From an uncultured Corynebacterium sp. (lineage in GTDB: Bacteria; Actinomycetota; Actinomycetes; Mycobacteriales; Mycobacteriaceae): DNA of 64,000 nt. Shown piece after piece: positions 8,673 to 16,234 of the stretch. A program made the translations under genes and the position numbers. The stretch lies in NCBI RefSeq assembly GCF_946223165.1, contig NZ_CAMIBP010000002.1:62001-126000 (forward strand). Direction: 5' to 3'. Every line of letters begins with the position of its first letter. The stretch's first letter is position 1. Under the pieces are notes generated by a model. The model was not told where the DNA came from and ran no database searches. It saw only the letters and a list, made by a program, of their open reading frames with translations.

Positions 8673-9809
8673 CTAGTCCTCATCGTCGAAATCGACAGTC
8701 GGGACCAAGTCCACGGACTCATCCGTCAGCGGGTCATCAGCACCCGGGACGTCCATGGGGACGTCATCCGCAGTGGCGGCAGATGCGCCCACGCCCAGCT
8801 TGGTGAAAATCTTCTTCTCGATCTCATCCGCCAGCTCCGGGTTGCCCTTAAGGAACAGGCGGGCCTTCTCCTTGCCCTGGCCCAGCTGATCGCCCTCGTA
8901 GGTAAACCACGAACCCGACTTCTTGATGAAGCCGTGCTCAACACCGAGGTCGATGATGGACGACTCGCGCGAAATTCCCTCGCCGTACATGATGTCGAAC
9001 TCGGCGATCTTGAACGGCGGAGACACCTTGTTCTTGACCACCTTGAGCTTGGTGCGGTTACCGATGGCATCCTGGCCGTCCTTGAGCGTCTGGATGCGGC
9101 GGATATCGCAGCGGACTGACGCGTAGAACTTCAGCGCCTTGCCGCCCGTGGTGGTCTCGGGAGAGCCAAACATGACACCGATCTTCTCGCGCAGCTGGTT
9201 GATGAAGATAGCCGTCGTACCAGAGTTGTACAGCGCGCCGGTCATCTTGCGCAGCGCCTGCGACATGAGGCGGGCTTGCAGGCCGACATGGCTGTCGCCC
9301 ATCTCGCCCTCAATCTCCGCCTTCGGCGTCAACGCGGCCACCGAGTCAATAACGATGATGTCAATAGCTCCCGACCGGACGAGCATATCCGCGATTTCCA
9401 GCGCTTGCTCACCGGTGTCCGGCTGGGAAACCAGCAAGTTATCGGTGTCGACACCCAGCAGGCGGGCATACTCCGGGTCGAGCGCGTGCTCCGCGTCAAT
9501 AAACGCGGCGATGCCGCCTTCCTTCTGCGCCGAGGCAATGGCATGGAGCGCGACGGTAGTCTTACCGGAGGACTCCGGGCCGTAGATCTCCACGATGCGG
9601 CCGCGCGGGAAGCCGCCGATGCCCAAGGCGATGTCAATAGCGGTGTTACCCGAAGAAATGGCCTGGATCGGCGGGCGCTCGTCATCGCCTAGGCGCATAA
9701 CGGCGCCCTTGCCGAAGTCCTTCTCAATCATCGCCATCGCGGCATCGAGCGCCTTTTGGCGATCCTCCGCGACGGAAACTCCTGTTGCCTTCTTAGACTT
9801 TGCAGCCAT
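8673..9809 (-). CDS. recA: Recombinase RecA
   Basis: A 378-residue recombinase that forms filaments on single-stranded DNA, drives strand exchange and triggers LexA self-cleavage. Walker A is GPESSGKT at residues 77-84, Walker B is 'IDIIVIDSVAALTPKAE', and the L2 region 'NQLREKIGVMFGSPETTTGGKALKFYAS' stretch is conserved. There is no intein, unlike M. tuberculosis RecA. The C-terminus is acidic, ending in Asp/Glu. Upstream is a leader of about 230 bases and a promoter with a LexA-like box, so SOS induction is expected. recX follows. Confidence 0.98.
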   Translation of the reverse strand: MAAKSKKATGVSVAEDRQKALDAAMAMIEKDFGKGAVMRLGDDERPPIQAISSGNTAIDIALGIGGFPRGRIVEIYGPESSGKTTVALHAIASAQKEGGIAAFIDAEHALDPEYARLLGVDTDNLLVSQPDTGEQALEIADMLVRSGAIDIIVIDSVAALTPKAEIEGEMGDSHVGLQARLMSQALRKMTGALYNSGTTAIFINQLREKIGVMFGSPETTTGGKALKFYASVRCDIRRIQTLKDGQDAIGNRTKLKVVKNKVSPPFKIAEFDIMYGEGISRESSIIDLGVEHGFIKKSGSWFTYEGDQLGQGKEKARLFLKGNPELADEIEKKIFTKLGVGASAATADDVPMDVPGADDPLTDESVDLVPTVDFDDED

Positions 9810-10043
9810 GTGTCGTTCCAGCCTTATTGTGTCGTGGTCTTTAGTGGTGTTGAGTCATCGTTAATTCAGCGTTGCGGCGTCTCACGACGGCGCCTAGGTC
9901 CTCGCGCCACCCCGTCATGGATGGCGCTGGTGCGGCAGCCTTTCGGCCCCGCAGGCCATCAACCTGACTCATTGGACTGACTCCCACGAGGTTCGGTTCC
10001 GCTGATGCCCACACTGTAGCGGCCCAAGCCGACTCAACTGGGA

Positions 10044-10066
10044 ATACTACACGCACAACTGTTCGA
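10044..10066 (-). promoter_or_regulatory. recA promoter with LexA (SOS) box
   Basis: On the minus strand TCGAACAGTTGTGCGT (10066-10051) matches the actinobacterial LexA consensus TCGAACA-NN-TGTTCGA at 14 of 16 positions. It ends one base before TAGTAT (10049-10044), a good -10 hexamer, so LexA would sit across the -35/spacer region. The implied transcription start is about 230 bases upstream of recA and 60 bases downstream of the DUF3046 gene. Confidence 0.7.
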
Positions 10067-10102
10067 ATTCCATCCGAACGCCCGCGTGTCGGGCGCGAAA
10101 GC

Positions 10103-10327
10103 CTAGAAATCCTCGACAACGCTATAGTCCACTGCCCAGCGCCGTTCCTCGGGAATCTCAAACTCGTCACACATCTCCTCCCACACATCCCCCGGATCGA
10201 CGCCACGTTCGATAAGTTCGTCTGGAGTTCCGCCCAACTTCGGCAGGACATGGGAGTGGGAAATCCACTTGCCTTCCGCGGCCCCAAACTCGGCAACGAG
10301 CAGCTGATGGTATTCCGTCAAGCGCAT
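10103..10327 (-). CDS. DUF3046 family protein
   Basis: A 74-residue protein with sequence such as 'MRLTEYHQLLVAEFG' at the N-terminus and 'EERRWAVDYSVVEDF' at the C-terminus, typical of DUF3046. It sits immediately upstream of recA in actinobacteria (Rv2738c in M. tuberculosis). No catalytic or binding motif is visible and its function is unknown. A TAAGCT hexamer at 10335-10340 lies 7 bases before the ATG with no ribosome binding site, so the message is probably leaderless. Its 3' end is about 40 bases from the recA SOS box. Confidence 0.85.
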   Translation of the reverse strand: MRLTEYHQLLVAEFGAAEGKWISHSHVLPKLGGTPDELIERGVDPGDVWEEMCDEFEIPEERRWAVDYSVVEDF

Positions 10328-10407
10328 GATGGCCAGCTTACCGCTTGCCTGAGCGCGAATCTCTCACGGCATCCCATAGAACACAGGCACCGGGTGTTTC
10401 CGCTGCT

Positions 10408-10420
10408 TAAACACCGTTCA
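10408..10420. promoter_or_regulatory. Candidate BioQ operator upstream of bioY
   Basis: TAAAC-ACC-GTTCA, or TGAAC-GGT-GTTTA on the other strand, closely matches the corynebacterial BioQ box (TGAAC-N3-GTTAC). It lies about 50 bases before the bioY start and about 37 bases upstream of a TAATCT -10. BioQ represses biotin synthesis and uptake genes, including bioYMN, in C. glutamicum. This is a motif-based inference from an imperfect match. Confidence 0.5.
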
Positions 10421-10470
10421 AAAGTGGCGACTTGCAGGTCTTATGGAAAACAATGCTAATCTTCATCGGT

Positions 10471-11034
10471 ATGAAGAAGAACTCTCTCGCCACCGATCTC
10501 GCCTACGTTGCGGTTTTCACCGCACTCGTCATCGTCATGGCTTTCGTATCCATCCCCGGCACCGCGGGCGTCCCCATCGTCATGCAAAACGCCATGCTCA
10601 TCCTCGCCGGCCTCATCCTAGGTGGGCGCCGCGGCCTCTACGTCGGGCTCCTCTTCCTCTTCCTCGGCCTCGCGTTGCCGGTCCTCGCCGGTGGCGGCAC
10701 CACCCTCAAGGCGCTGGCGGGTCCGACCGCCGGCTACATCGTGGGCTACATCGTCTCCCCGGCCGTCGCTGGACTCATCGCCTACCGTTCGCCCCGATCC
10801 AAGGGCGGCATGACCGTCATGCTCGCCATCGCCGCCTTCGTCGCCTTGGCCATCCAGTACACTCTGGGCTCCTTCGGCCTCATGATCCGCTCGGGCATGT
10901 CCGCCACCGCGGCCTTCACCGCGCAGCTCACCTTCATCCCGCTCGACTCGGTCAAGATCGTTGTTGCCATCATCATCGCACTGGGCGTCCACGCCGCCTT
11001 CCCCGATCTCATGGGGCGCAAGGCTCGTGCCTAA
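10471..11034 (+). CDS. bioY: Biotin ECF transporter substrate-binding subunit BioY
   Basis: A 187-residue membrane protein with about six hydrophobic helices and the Gly-rich BioY signatures 'GGRRGLYVGLLFLFLGL' and 'AGPTAGYIVGYIVSP'. It is the S component that binds biotin with high affinity. Of the in-frame starts, the ATG at 10471 is chosen: an extended -10 TGCTAATCT ends 8 bases before it and no ribosome binding site is present, which fits a leaderless message. bioM overlaps its stop codon by 8 bases and bioN follows, completing the transporter. Confidence 0.93.
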   Translation: MKKNSLATDLAYVAVFTALVIVMAFVSIPGTAGVPIVMQNAMLILAGLILGGRRGLYVGLLFLFLGLALPVLAGGGTTLKALAGPTAGYIVGYIVSPAVAGLIAYRSPRSKGGMTVMLAIAAFVALAIQYTLGSFGLMIRSGMSATAAFTAQLTFIPLDSVKIVVAIIIALGVHAAFPDLMGRKARA

Positions 11035-11719
11035 CATCACCTTCTCGGACGTCTCCGTCGTCTACGACGAGACGACCATCCTCAGCAACATCTCGCTAGA
11101 GCTCACCGAGCAGCGCATCGGCATCATCGGCGCCAATGGCGGAGGCAAATCGACGCTCGTTCGCCTCATCAACGGCCTCGGCGACCCCACGAGCGGTTCC
11201 ATCACGGTGGACGGACTCGACGTCGCCGAGAACGGCAAAGAGGTGCGTAAGAAGGTAGGTTTCGTCTTCTCGGACGCCGAAAACCAGATCGTCATGCCCG
11301 CTGTCCGCGATGATGTCGCGTTTTCCCTGCGCCGCTTGAAGCTTCCTCGGGCCGAGCGCGACGCACGCGTCGATGCCGCCTTGGATCGCTTCGGGCTGCT
11401 CGACTTGGCCGAGCGCTCACCGCACACGCTCTCCGGCGGGCAAAAGCAGCTGCTCGCGCTAGCAGCTGTGCTGGTCATCGAGCCGATCACCATCATCGCT
11501 GATGAACCAACCACGTTGCTCGACATGCGCAACCGGGACCGTATTCGCCGCGAGTTCGCTCGCCTCGATCAGCAGCTCATCGTGGTGTCCCACGACCTCG
11601 ATTTCCTGACCGACTTCGACCGGGTGATCTGCATCGACGACCACCGGATCGCCGCCGACGGCCGACCCGCCGACGTCATTGACCATTACCGCTCGCTCAT
11701 GGCGAGCCGACCGCTCTAA
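11027..11719 (+). CDS. bioM: Biotin ECF transporter ATPase BioM
   Basis: A 230-residue energy-coupling ATPase of the ECF type. Walker A is 'GANGGGKST' near residues 35-43, the signature LSGGQKQL near 130, and Walker B 'ITIIADEPTTLLD' near 152, with a His switch in 'VVSHDLDFL'. The GTG at 11027 overlaps the end of bioY, consistent with translational coupling, and begins the protein just before its first strand. It pairs with BioN and BioY to import biotin. Confidence 0.9.
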   Translation: MPNITFSDVSVVYDETTILSNISLELTEQRIGIIGANGGGKSTLVRLINGLGDPTSGSITVDGLDVAENGKEVRKKVGFVFSDAENQIVMPAVRDDVAFSLRRLKLPRAERDARVDAALDRFGLLDLAERSPHTLSGGQKQLLALAAVLVIEPITIIADEPTTLLDMRNRDRIRREFARLDQQLIVVSHDLDFLTDFDRVICIDDHRIAADGRPADVIDHYRSLMASRPL

Positions 11720-11735
11720 GGAGGCGTGGGGCAAC

Positions 11736-12359
11736 ATGGCACAACGCCGCACAGACCTCCCCTTGTCGGTGTACGTCCCCGGCACCACGGTTATTCACAG
11801 GATGCAGCCAAGCTGGAAGATCGCCTTCCTCATCGTCTTCATCCTGGTCACCAGCATCTGGTTCAAGACCATTCCTTTCGCCGCAGGGGCTGCCGTCTTC
11901 TCCGCCGCACTCTTCGTCATCGCCCGCATCCCGGTGCGCATCGCGTGGGGACAAATCTGGCCGGCGCTGCTCTTCCTCGTGCCCCTCGCGGGCTTCCAAT
12001 GGTGGGCCAAGAGCTTTGACTATGCCCTCGTCATGTTTCTCACGCTCTTAGCCACCATGCTCATGGCGTTCCTGCTCACCTTGACGTCTACTGTGGACGC
12101 CATCCTCGAATCCTTAGAAGACTCCCTCAAGCCCTTCGCGCGCTTCGGGCTCCCCGTAGACACCATCAGCCTGTCCATGGCGCTTACGCTGCGCCTCATC
12201 CCCCTCATGTTCGAGACTGTCTACGACGTGCTCGACGCCCGCAAGGCCCGCGGCGCGGGATTTTCCCTCGCGGCGTTCGGCACGCCCATCATCATCCGCT
12301 CCATCCGACGGGCCCGCGCCATGGGCGAGGCGCTACAGGCGCGCGGCGTCGGCGACTAA
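11736..12359 (+). CDS. bioN: Biotin ECF transporter transmembrane subunit BioN
   Basis: A 207-residue T component with four to five hydrophobic helices. The coupling motif 'ARKARGAGF' (about residues 167-175) is the Ala-x-Arg-Gly element that docks into the ECF ATPase; a second Arg-rich motif 'SIRRARAMGEALQARG' follows near the C-terminus. An AAGGAGG site at 11718-11724 supports the ATG at 11736. It is 17 bases after bioM and ends the bioYMN operon. Confidence 0.9.
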   Translation: MAQRRTDLPLSVYVPGTTVIHRMQPSWKIAFLIVFILVTSIWFKTIPFAAGAAVFSAALFVIARIPVRIAWGQIWPALLFLVPLAGFQWWAKSFDYALVMFLTLLATMLMAFLLTLTSTVDAILESLEDSLKPFARFGLPVDTISLSMALTLRLIPLMFETVYDVLDARKARGAGFSLAAFGTPIIIRSIRRARAMGEALQARGVGD

Positions 12360-12401
12360 ACCCCGGTGCTTAATTGGCATCCGGTACTACCGATGAAAGG
12401 G

Positions 12402-13092
12402 ATGCTGATGAAAGCCGCCGGTCTCCACGAACCGGGCCCGATTGAGAACTTAAGGATCGAGGAGCTCCCGATCCCCGAGCCACAGCCCGGTTGGGTGAGT
12501 ATCCGAATCCGAGCCTTCGGTATCAATCGTTCCGAGTATCACACCCGCGTTGGCCTGGCCCACGGCATGACGTTTCCGTGTGTTCTAGGCATCGAGACTA
12601 GCGGGGAGGCCGATCTGGACACGACCGGGAGCGTGGTACCGGATCGCAAGGTCATGACGATGATGGATGGTATGGGCCGAACCTCCGCCGTCGAGCAGGC
12701 CGCGGCTGTACTCGCCAAGCAAGCTGGCGCCACCGTCTTATCCACCACGCGCTCAGAATCCAAGCGTCCCCTGCTCGAACAGCTTGGAGTGGACCACGTG
12801 ATCATCGATGACGGGAACATCGCATAGCAGGTGCGCGGGTTTTTCGGACGGCATCGGCGGTGCCATCGAACTGGTGGGCACCCCGACTCTCCCGGACACG
12901 ATAAGCTGCCTGCGCCGCGGGCCCGGTGGCCCCGGTGGCACGGTGTGCATTATGGGCATACTCTCTGACAGCTGGACAATCCCCGATTTCTACCCCATGG
13001 ACGGCGCCTACTCATTCAGCGATAAACCCCACGTTCACGCGCGTATGGAGGCTGGCACTGCGCACGGCACGATGGTCGTCCTCACGCCGTAG
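12402..13092 (+). pseudogene. Decayed zinc-type alcohol dehydrogenase / quinone oxidoreductase gene
   Basis: The first frame (ATG at 12402 or 12408) begins like an MDR-family reductase: 'MKAAGLHEPG', 'IRAFGINRSEYHTR', 'VLGIETSGEA'. It jumps from 'MMDGMGRT' straight to the Rossmann region 'AKQAGATVLSTTRSESK', so roughly 70 family residues are missing. It then hits a TAG at about 12825 and shifts frame to 'GGAIELVGTPTLPDTISCLR', loses another block, and ends with the family C-terminus 'ARMEAGTAHGTMVVLTP'. Two internal deletions, a stop and a frameshift make it non-functional. It lies just after bioN and before a strong terminator. Confidence 0.85.
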
Positions 13093-13102
13093 GTATCAAA
13101 GA

Positions 13103-13144
13103 CAGTAGTCCCCGCTTCCTCTCGTCAGGAAGCGGGGACTACTG
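13103..13144. terminator. Strong bidirectional terminator
   Basis: A perfect 18-bp inverted repeat, CAGTAGTCCCCGCTTCCT with a six-base CTCGTC loop, lies between the dehydrogenase pseudogene and the convergent pspA gene. No long T-run follows on either strand, but the GC-rich stem and the convergent setting make termination the likely role. Confidence 0.75.
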
Positions 13145-13157
13145 AAGGTAAGAAGAA

Positions 13158-14018
13158 TTACTGCTCGCCGCGCAGCTCGCGCAGGCGAGCCTGGACAGCA
13201 TCATCAGCAGCGGCGGACGGCTGCGCTGCATTATCAGCGGCCGAACCGGAAGTCTTCGGGGCCTCGATTGCGTCGGTGGAGTTGCCCTCCACAGCCTTGG
13301 CGGAGTTCATCTCCGCGCGGATCTGCTCCAGGCGGGAGTGGCCAGCCATCTGGATGCCGGACTGCTGAACCTCAGCCATGCGGGCCTCAACAGAGTTGGA
13401 GGACAGCTCGGCCTGGCCCAGGGCGTTGGCGTAGCGGCGCTCGATCTTGTCGCGCACGGCGTCCAACGTCGGGCCATTCTGCGCGGTGATGGCGTTCATG
13501 GAGTTGAGGGTCTCGGACACCTTCTCCTGCATCTTGGCCTGCTCCAGCTGCGACAGCAGCTTGGAGCGCTCGTTGACCTTCTCACGCAGAGCGGTCTCGT
13601 TACGCTTGACAGCCTGGTGAGCGGCCTGCGCGGCCTGGGAGGCCTGGTCGTACATCTTCTTGGTGTCTTCGACGTTCTGCTCAGCGGTGACGAGCTGGGC
13701 GGCAAAGGCCTCCGCGGCGTTTTCGTACTCCACGGCCTTAGATTCGTTGCCAGCGGCGCGCTCCTTGTCCGCGAGCTGCAGGGCCTGCTTGGTGTTGGAC
13801 TGCAGCTTCTCAATGGACTCCAGGGAGCGGTTGAGCTGCATCTCCAGCTGGCGCTGATTGCCGATGACGGCGGCGGCCTGCTGCGACAGTTCCTGGTGCT
13901 GGCGCTGAGCATCCTGGATGGCCTGCTCGATCTGCACCTTCGGGTCAGCGTTCTCCTCGATCTTGGAATCGAAGAGAGCCATGAGGTACTTCCATGCCTT
14001 CACGAATGGGTTTGCCAC
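13158..14018 (-). CDS. pspA: Phage shock protein A (PspA/IM30) homologue
   Basis: A 286-residue, almost entirely alpha-helical coiled-coil protein of the PspA/IM30 (ESCRT-III-like) family, which binds stressed inner membrane and stabilises it. An amphipathic N-terminal segment 'FVKAWKYLMALFDSKIEE' precedes long heptad-rich helices to about residue 220, followed by a loose Ser/Ala-rich tail. The start is GTG at 14018 with a GAAAGG site. A TAGCAT hexamer near 14059-14064 is a candidate -10. The neighbouring clgR gene encodes a likely activator, as in M. tuberculosis where ClgR controls pspA. Confidence 0.92.
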   Translation of the reverse strand: MANPFVKAWKYLMALFDSKIEENADPKVQIEQAIQDAQRQHQELSQQAAAVIGNQRQLEMQLNRSLESIEKLQSNTKQALQLADKERAAGNESKAVEYENAAEAFAAQLVTAEQNVEDTKKMYDQASQAAQAAHQAVKRNETALREKVNERSKLLSQLEQAKMQEKVSETLNSMNAITAQNGPTLDAVRDKIERRYANALGQAELSSNSVEARMAEVQQSGIQMAGHSRLEQIRAEMNSAKAVEGNSTDAIEAPKTSGSAADNAAQPSAAADDAVQARLRELRGEQ

Positions 14019-14152
14019 GATTCGGGCCTTTCTATCGTTTCTTAAGTTTCGTCGTTTCTATGCTAGCGGTAACTAGCCCACCGTGCCGCCAAACTAGTCG
14101 TTGAACGCAGAAGCGCACCGGCTTTTCAGCCGATGCGCAGGTTATTGCCAGC

Positions 14153-14213
14153 TTAGAGGCGGCCGCACCCGCGGCAGCGCTGCAGCGGGTGCGGGCGCGC
14201 GGTGAGCCTCTAA
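14153..14213 (-). terminator. Nested hairpin downstream of clgR
   Basis: An outer repeat TTAGAGGC/GCCTCTAA (14153-14160 and 14206-14213) encloses an inner GC-rich stem CGCACCCGC/GCGGGTGCG (14164-14172 and 14185-14193). It starts 44 bases after the clgR stop and precedes the pspA promoter, so it probably separates the two transcription units. Confidence 0.55.
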
Positions 14214-14257
14214 AAGAACAGCAATGACAGCGTGGGCAGCAGGAGCAGCGAAGACCT

Positions 14258-14623
14258 TTAGGCTTCCGCGGCCGCCGGAGTCGTTGTTGCCAGCTCTTGT
14301 TCCACGGACGGCAGAACCATGTTTCCGGCGGCCTCAAGCAGGACCTCCGCCACCGTGGTCCCCAGTCCGTGGCACACCGCCGCGAGCATTTCGGAGGAAA
14401 CTTCCTTGCGGCCGCGTTCCAGCTCAGAGAGGTAACCCGGGGACACATGGGCGATGGCGGCGAGCTCGCGCAGCGTCACGCCCTTGTCCGCACGGAAGGC
14501 ACGGAGCGTCAGGCCGAGGGCCTCACGCAAGAGCGGTTCCGGGGTGCGGGTGGCACCCTGGGAAGCCCCCTGCGCCGACGGGGAAGTCATGGGCTTGTCG
14601 AGAAGTGCTGTAGTCGTGTTCAT
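14258..14623 (-). CDS. clgR: ClgR-type helix-turn-helix transcriptional regulator
   Basis: A 121-residue XRE-type regulator. The HTH spans about residues 45-95: 'TLRELAAIAHVSPGYLSELERGRKEVSSEMLAAVCHGLG' region, the sequence typical of ClgR. ClgR activates clp protease genes and pspA in actinobacteria. The start ATG at 14623 overlaps the last base of the upstream cinA stop (TGATG); a start twelve bases further upstream is possible. The C-terminus is Ala-rich ('PAAAEA'), which fits known turnover of ClgR by Clp. The pgsA-cinA-clgR order supports the name. Confidence 0.85.
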   Translation of the reverse strand: MNTTTALLDKPMTSPSAQGASQGATRTPEPLLREALGLTLRAFRADKGVTLRELAAIAHVSPGYLSELERGRKEVSSEMLAAVCHGLGTTVAEVLLEAAGNMVLPSVEQELATTTPAAAEA

Positions 14624-15150
14624 CACTTTGTCCAACGCACGACGATGTCCGGTTGTTCCCGCTGGGGAGAATTGTCTTCAATGTAGCTGGTCAGCAGCGC
14701 GAAGCCCTGTTCCACCGCGCCCCGGCGTATCTCGTTGCGCGAACCCTCAAGGCCCTGCGCCGCGTAGGCCTCCGCTACGTCATACACCCGCGACGCGACG
14801 CCGATATAGACCGTCCCGGCCAGCTTGTCTTCCTGCATGTCCGGCCCCGCCACGCCGGTAAACGACAGCCCCCAATCCGCGTCGGTCTCGTCGCATGCCG
14901 CCTGCGCCATTTTCAACGCCGTGTACTCGGAGACCACGCCCTGCGCCTCCAAACGCTCGAGGGGCACGTGCGTGAAGTGAGCTTTCACAGCTGTCGCGTA
15001 GGTAATGAGGCCGCCGCGCAACACCGCCGATGCCCCCGGCACGTCGGCCAGCGACGCCGCCGCTAGGCCTGCGGTCACCGACTCGCACGTCCCCAGGGTG
15101 TCCCCGCGGGCGGCGAGCAGCGTGAGCAGCTCGGGCGCGCCGGAACTCAT
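14623..15150 (-). CDS. CinA-type nicotinamide-nucleotide amidohydrolase (PncC)
   Basis: A 175-residue stand-alone CinA C-terminal domain, which deamidates NMN to nicotinate mononucleotide for pyridine nucleotide salvage. The motifs 'LGTCESVTAGLAAASL' near residue 20, 'GGLITYATAVK' near 46, and 'GLSFTGVAGPD' near 95 are diagnostic. Length matches PncC rather than full CinA. The gene abuts pgsA (its ATG at 15150 follows the pgsA stop directly) and overlaps clgR by one base, so pgsA-pncC-clgR looks like one operon. Confidence 0.88.
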   Translation of the reverse strand: MSSGAPELLTLLAARGDTLGTCESVTAGLAAASLADVPGASAVLRGGLITYATAVKAHFTHVPLERLEAQGVVSEYTALKMAQAACDETDADWGLSFTGVAGPDMQEDKLAGTVYIGVASRVYDVAEAYAAQGLEGSRNEIRRGAVEQGFALLTSYIEDNSPQREQPDIVVRWTK

Positions 15151-15708
15151 TTAGGCATTCTCCTTGCGTGCGTCAATCACGTACTGCAGACCGGTCACGA
15201 CCGTGACGACGACGGCGAGCAGCATCACGACGAGGTTGGGTACGTCCATCCACTCTGGAAGCGGGCAGAGATACAAGGCCACCGCCAGCGACTGCAGGGC
15301 CGTCTTGAGTTTTCCCCCCTTGGAGGCTGGGACCACCTTGCCGCGGCGCAGCATGCCCATGCGCCAGAAGGTGATGCCGAACTCCCGCACGAGGATGACG
15401 ATGGTGATCCACCACGGCAGGCCGTAAGCGATGTTCAGGCAGATGAGCGCGGTGGACATAAGTGCCTTGTCCGCAATCGGATCCGCGATCTTGCCAAAAT
15501 CCGTCACCAAGTTGCGGGCACGGGCGATGTCCCCATCCAGCTTGTCGGTGATCATGAGGACGACAAAAATGACGAACGCCCACCACTCGCGGTCCGTCAG
15601 CGCGGCCCACGCAAACACCGGAATGAAAAGAATACGCAGGCTCGTGAGGACATTGGGCAGGTTCCAATTCGAGGGCGTGCGTTCCTGTGCGGCGTTGGCG
15701 TCATTCAC
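15151..15708 (-). CDS. pgsA: CDP-diacylglycerol--glycerol-3-phosphate 3-phosphatidyltransferase
   Basis: A 185-residue membrane enzyme that makes phosphatidylglycerol phosphate from CDP-diacylglycerol and glycerol 3-phosphate. The CDP-alcohol phosphotransferase signature D-G-x2-A-R-x8-G-x3-D-x3-D is present as 'DGDIARARNLVTDFGKIADPIADK' region (about residues 53-77), within four to five hydrophobic helices. Two starts compete. ATG at 15717 lies inside a TAGGAT -10 hexamer, whereas GTG at 15708 begins 7 bases after that hexamer; the leaderless GTG start is preferred. The divergent YciI gene begins about 65 bases away. Confidence 0.9.
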   Translation of the reverse strand: MNDANAAQERTPSNWNLPNVLTSLRILFIPVFAWAALTDREWWAFVIFVVLMITDKLDGDIARARNLVTDFGKIADPIADKALMSTALICLNIAYGLPWWITIVILVREFGITFWRMGMLRRGKVVPASKGGKLKTALQSLAVALYLCPLPEWMDVPNLVVMLLAVVVTVVTGLQYVIDARKENA

Positions 15709-15774
15709 GTGTGTCATCCTACCCGTCAGGCGAACTGCCCGCGGGGAGCCCCTCGCCAGACCTAAGATGACTCC

Positions 15775-16071
15775 ATGAAATACTTTGCCGTGAGTTACGA
15801 CTACAACCCGAATAATCCCCGCATTGCCGAAGAGCGCCCGAATCACCGCGAATTCATCGGCCATCTCAACGACGCCGGACAGATCCTGGGATCCGGCCCG
15901 CACCCGGATTCCAAGGGCGGCGCCCTCATCGTGGTCCAATTCGCCGGCGAGGACATCACTCTCGAGCAGGTCATCGCGCTCATGGACCAGGACCCCTTCT
16001 GGGCCGAGGGCCTGGTGACCGCCCGCGCTATCCGCGAGTGGAATCCGGTCATCAATTCCTTCGAAAAGTAG
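15775..16071 (+). CDS. YciI-like family protein
   Basis: A 98-residue ferredoxin-fold protein. 'MKYFAVSYDYNP', the central 'HREFIGHLNDAGQILGSGP' and the closing 'ALIVVQFAGEDITLEQVIALMDQDPFW' stretch are typical of YciI/YCII proteins, whose conserved His and Asp residues suggest an enzymatic role that is mostly uncharacterised. TAAGAT at 15763-15768 sits 6 bases before the ATG and no ribosome binding site is present, so it is a leaderless candidate. It stands alone, divergent from pgsA and convergent with terC. Confidence 0.85.
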   Translation: MKYFAVSYDYNPNNPRIAEERPNHREFIGHLNDAGQILGSGPHPDSKGGALIVVQFAGEDITLEQVIALMDQDPFWAEGLVTARAIREWNPVINSFEK

Positions 16072-16137
16072 CCACCCAAGAAGTATCCACCAGAGACGTA
16101 GCCACCGCTCGCTTCGTCGAAGCCGATGGATACACAT

Positions 16138-16190
16138 GGTGCCAACGAAGGCCCTCCAGATTTAACAAGAATCGGGCTTTCGCTGGCACC
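16138..16190. terminator. Long hairpin between convergent yciI-like gene and terC
   Basis: GGTGCCAACGAAGGCCC (16138-16154) pairs with GGGCTTTCGCTGGCACC (16174-16190), 17 bp with one mismatch and one G-U pair, around a 19-base AT-rich loop. It is followed by a TATATATAT stretch. Position between convergent genes suggests a bidirectional terminator. Confidence 0.55.
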
Positions 16191-16206
16191 TATATATATC
16201 AGCGCC

Positions 16207-16234
16207 TGTAGCTACGGGACTTGTAGCTACGGGA
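16207..16234. repeat. Short tandem duplication at the 3' end of terC
   Basis: TGTAGCTACGGGA occurs twice, at 16207-16219 and 16222-16234. The second copy covers the terC stop codon at 16227-16229, so the first looks like a small duplication of the gene's last codons. Confidence 0.7.

Noticed and set aside
8673..9809. Possible RecA intein, as in M. tuberculosis
   Set aside because: The frame is 378 residues with continuous RecA sequence; there is no insertion.
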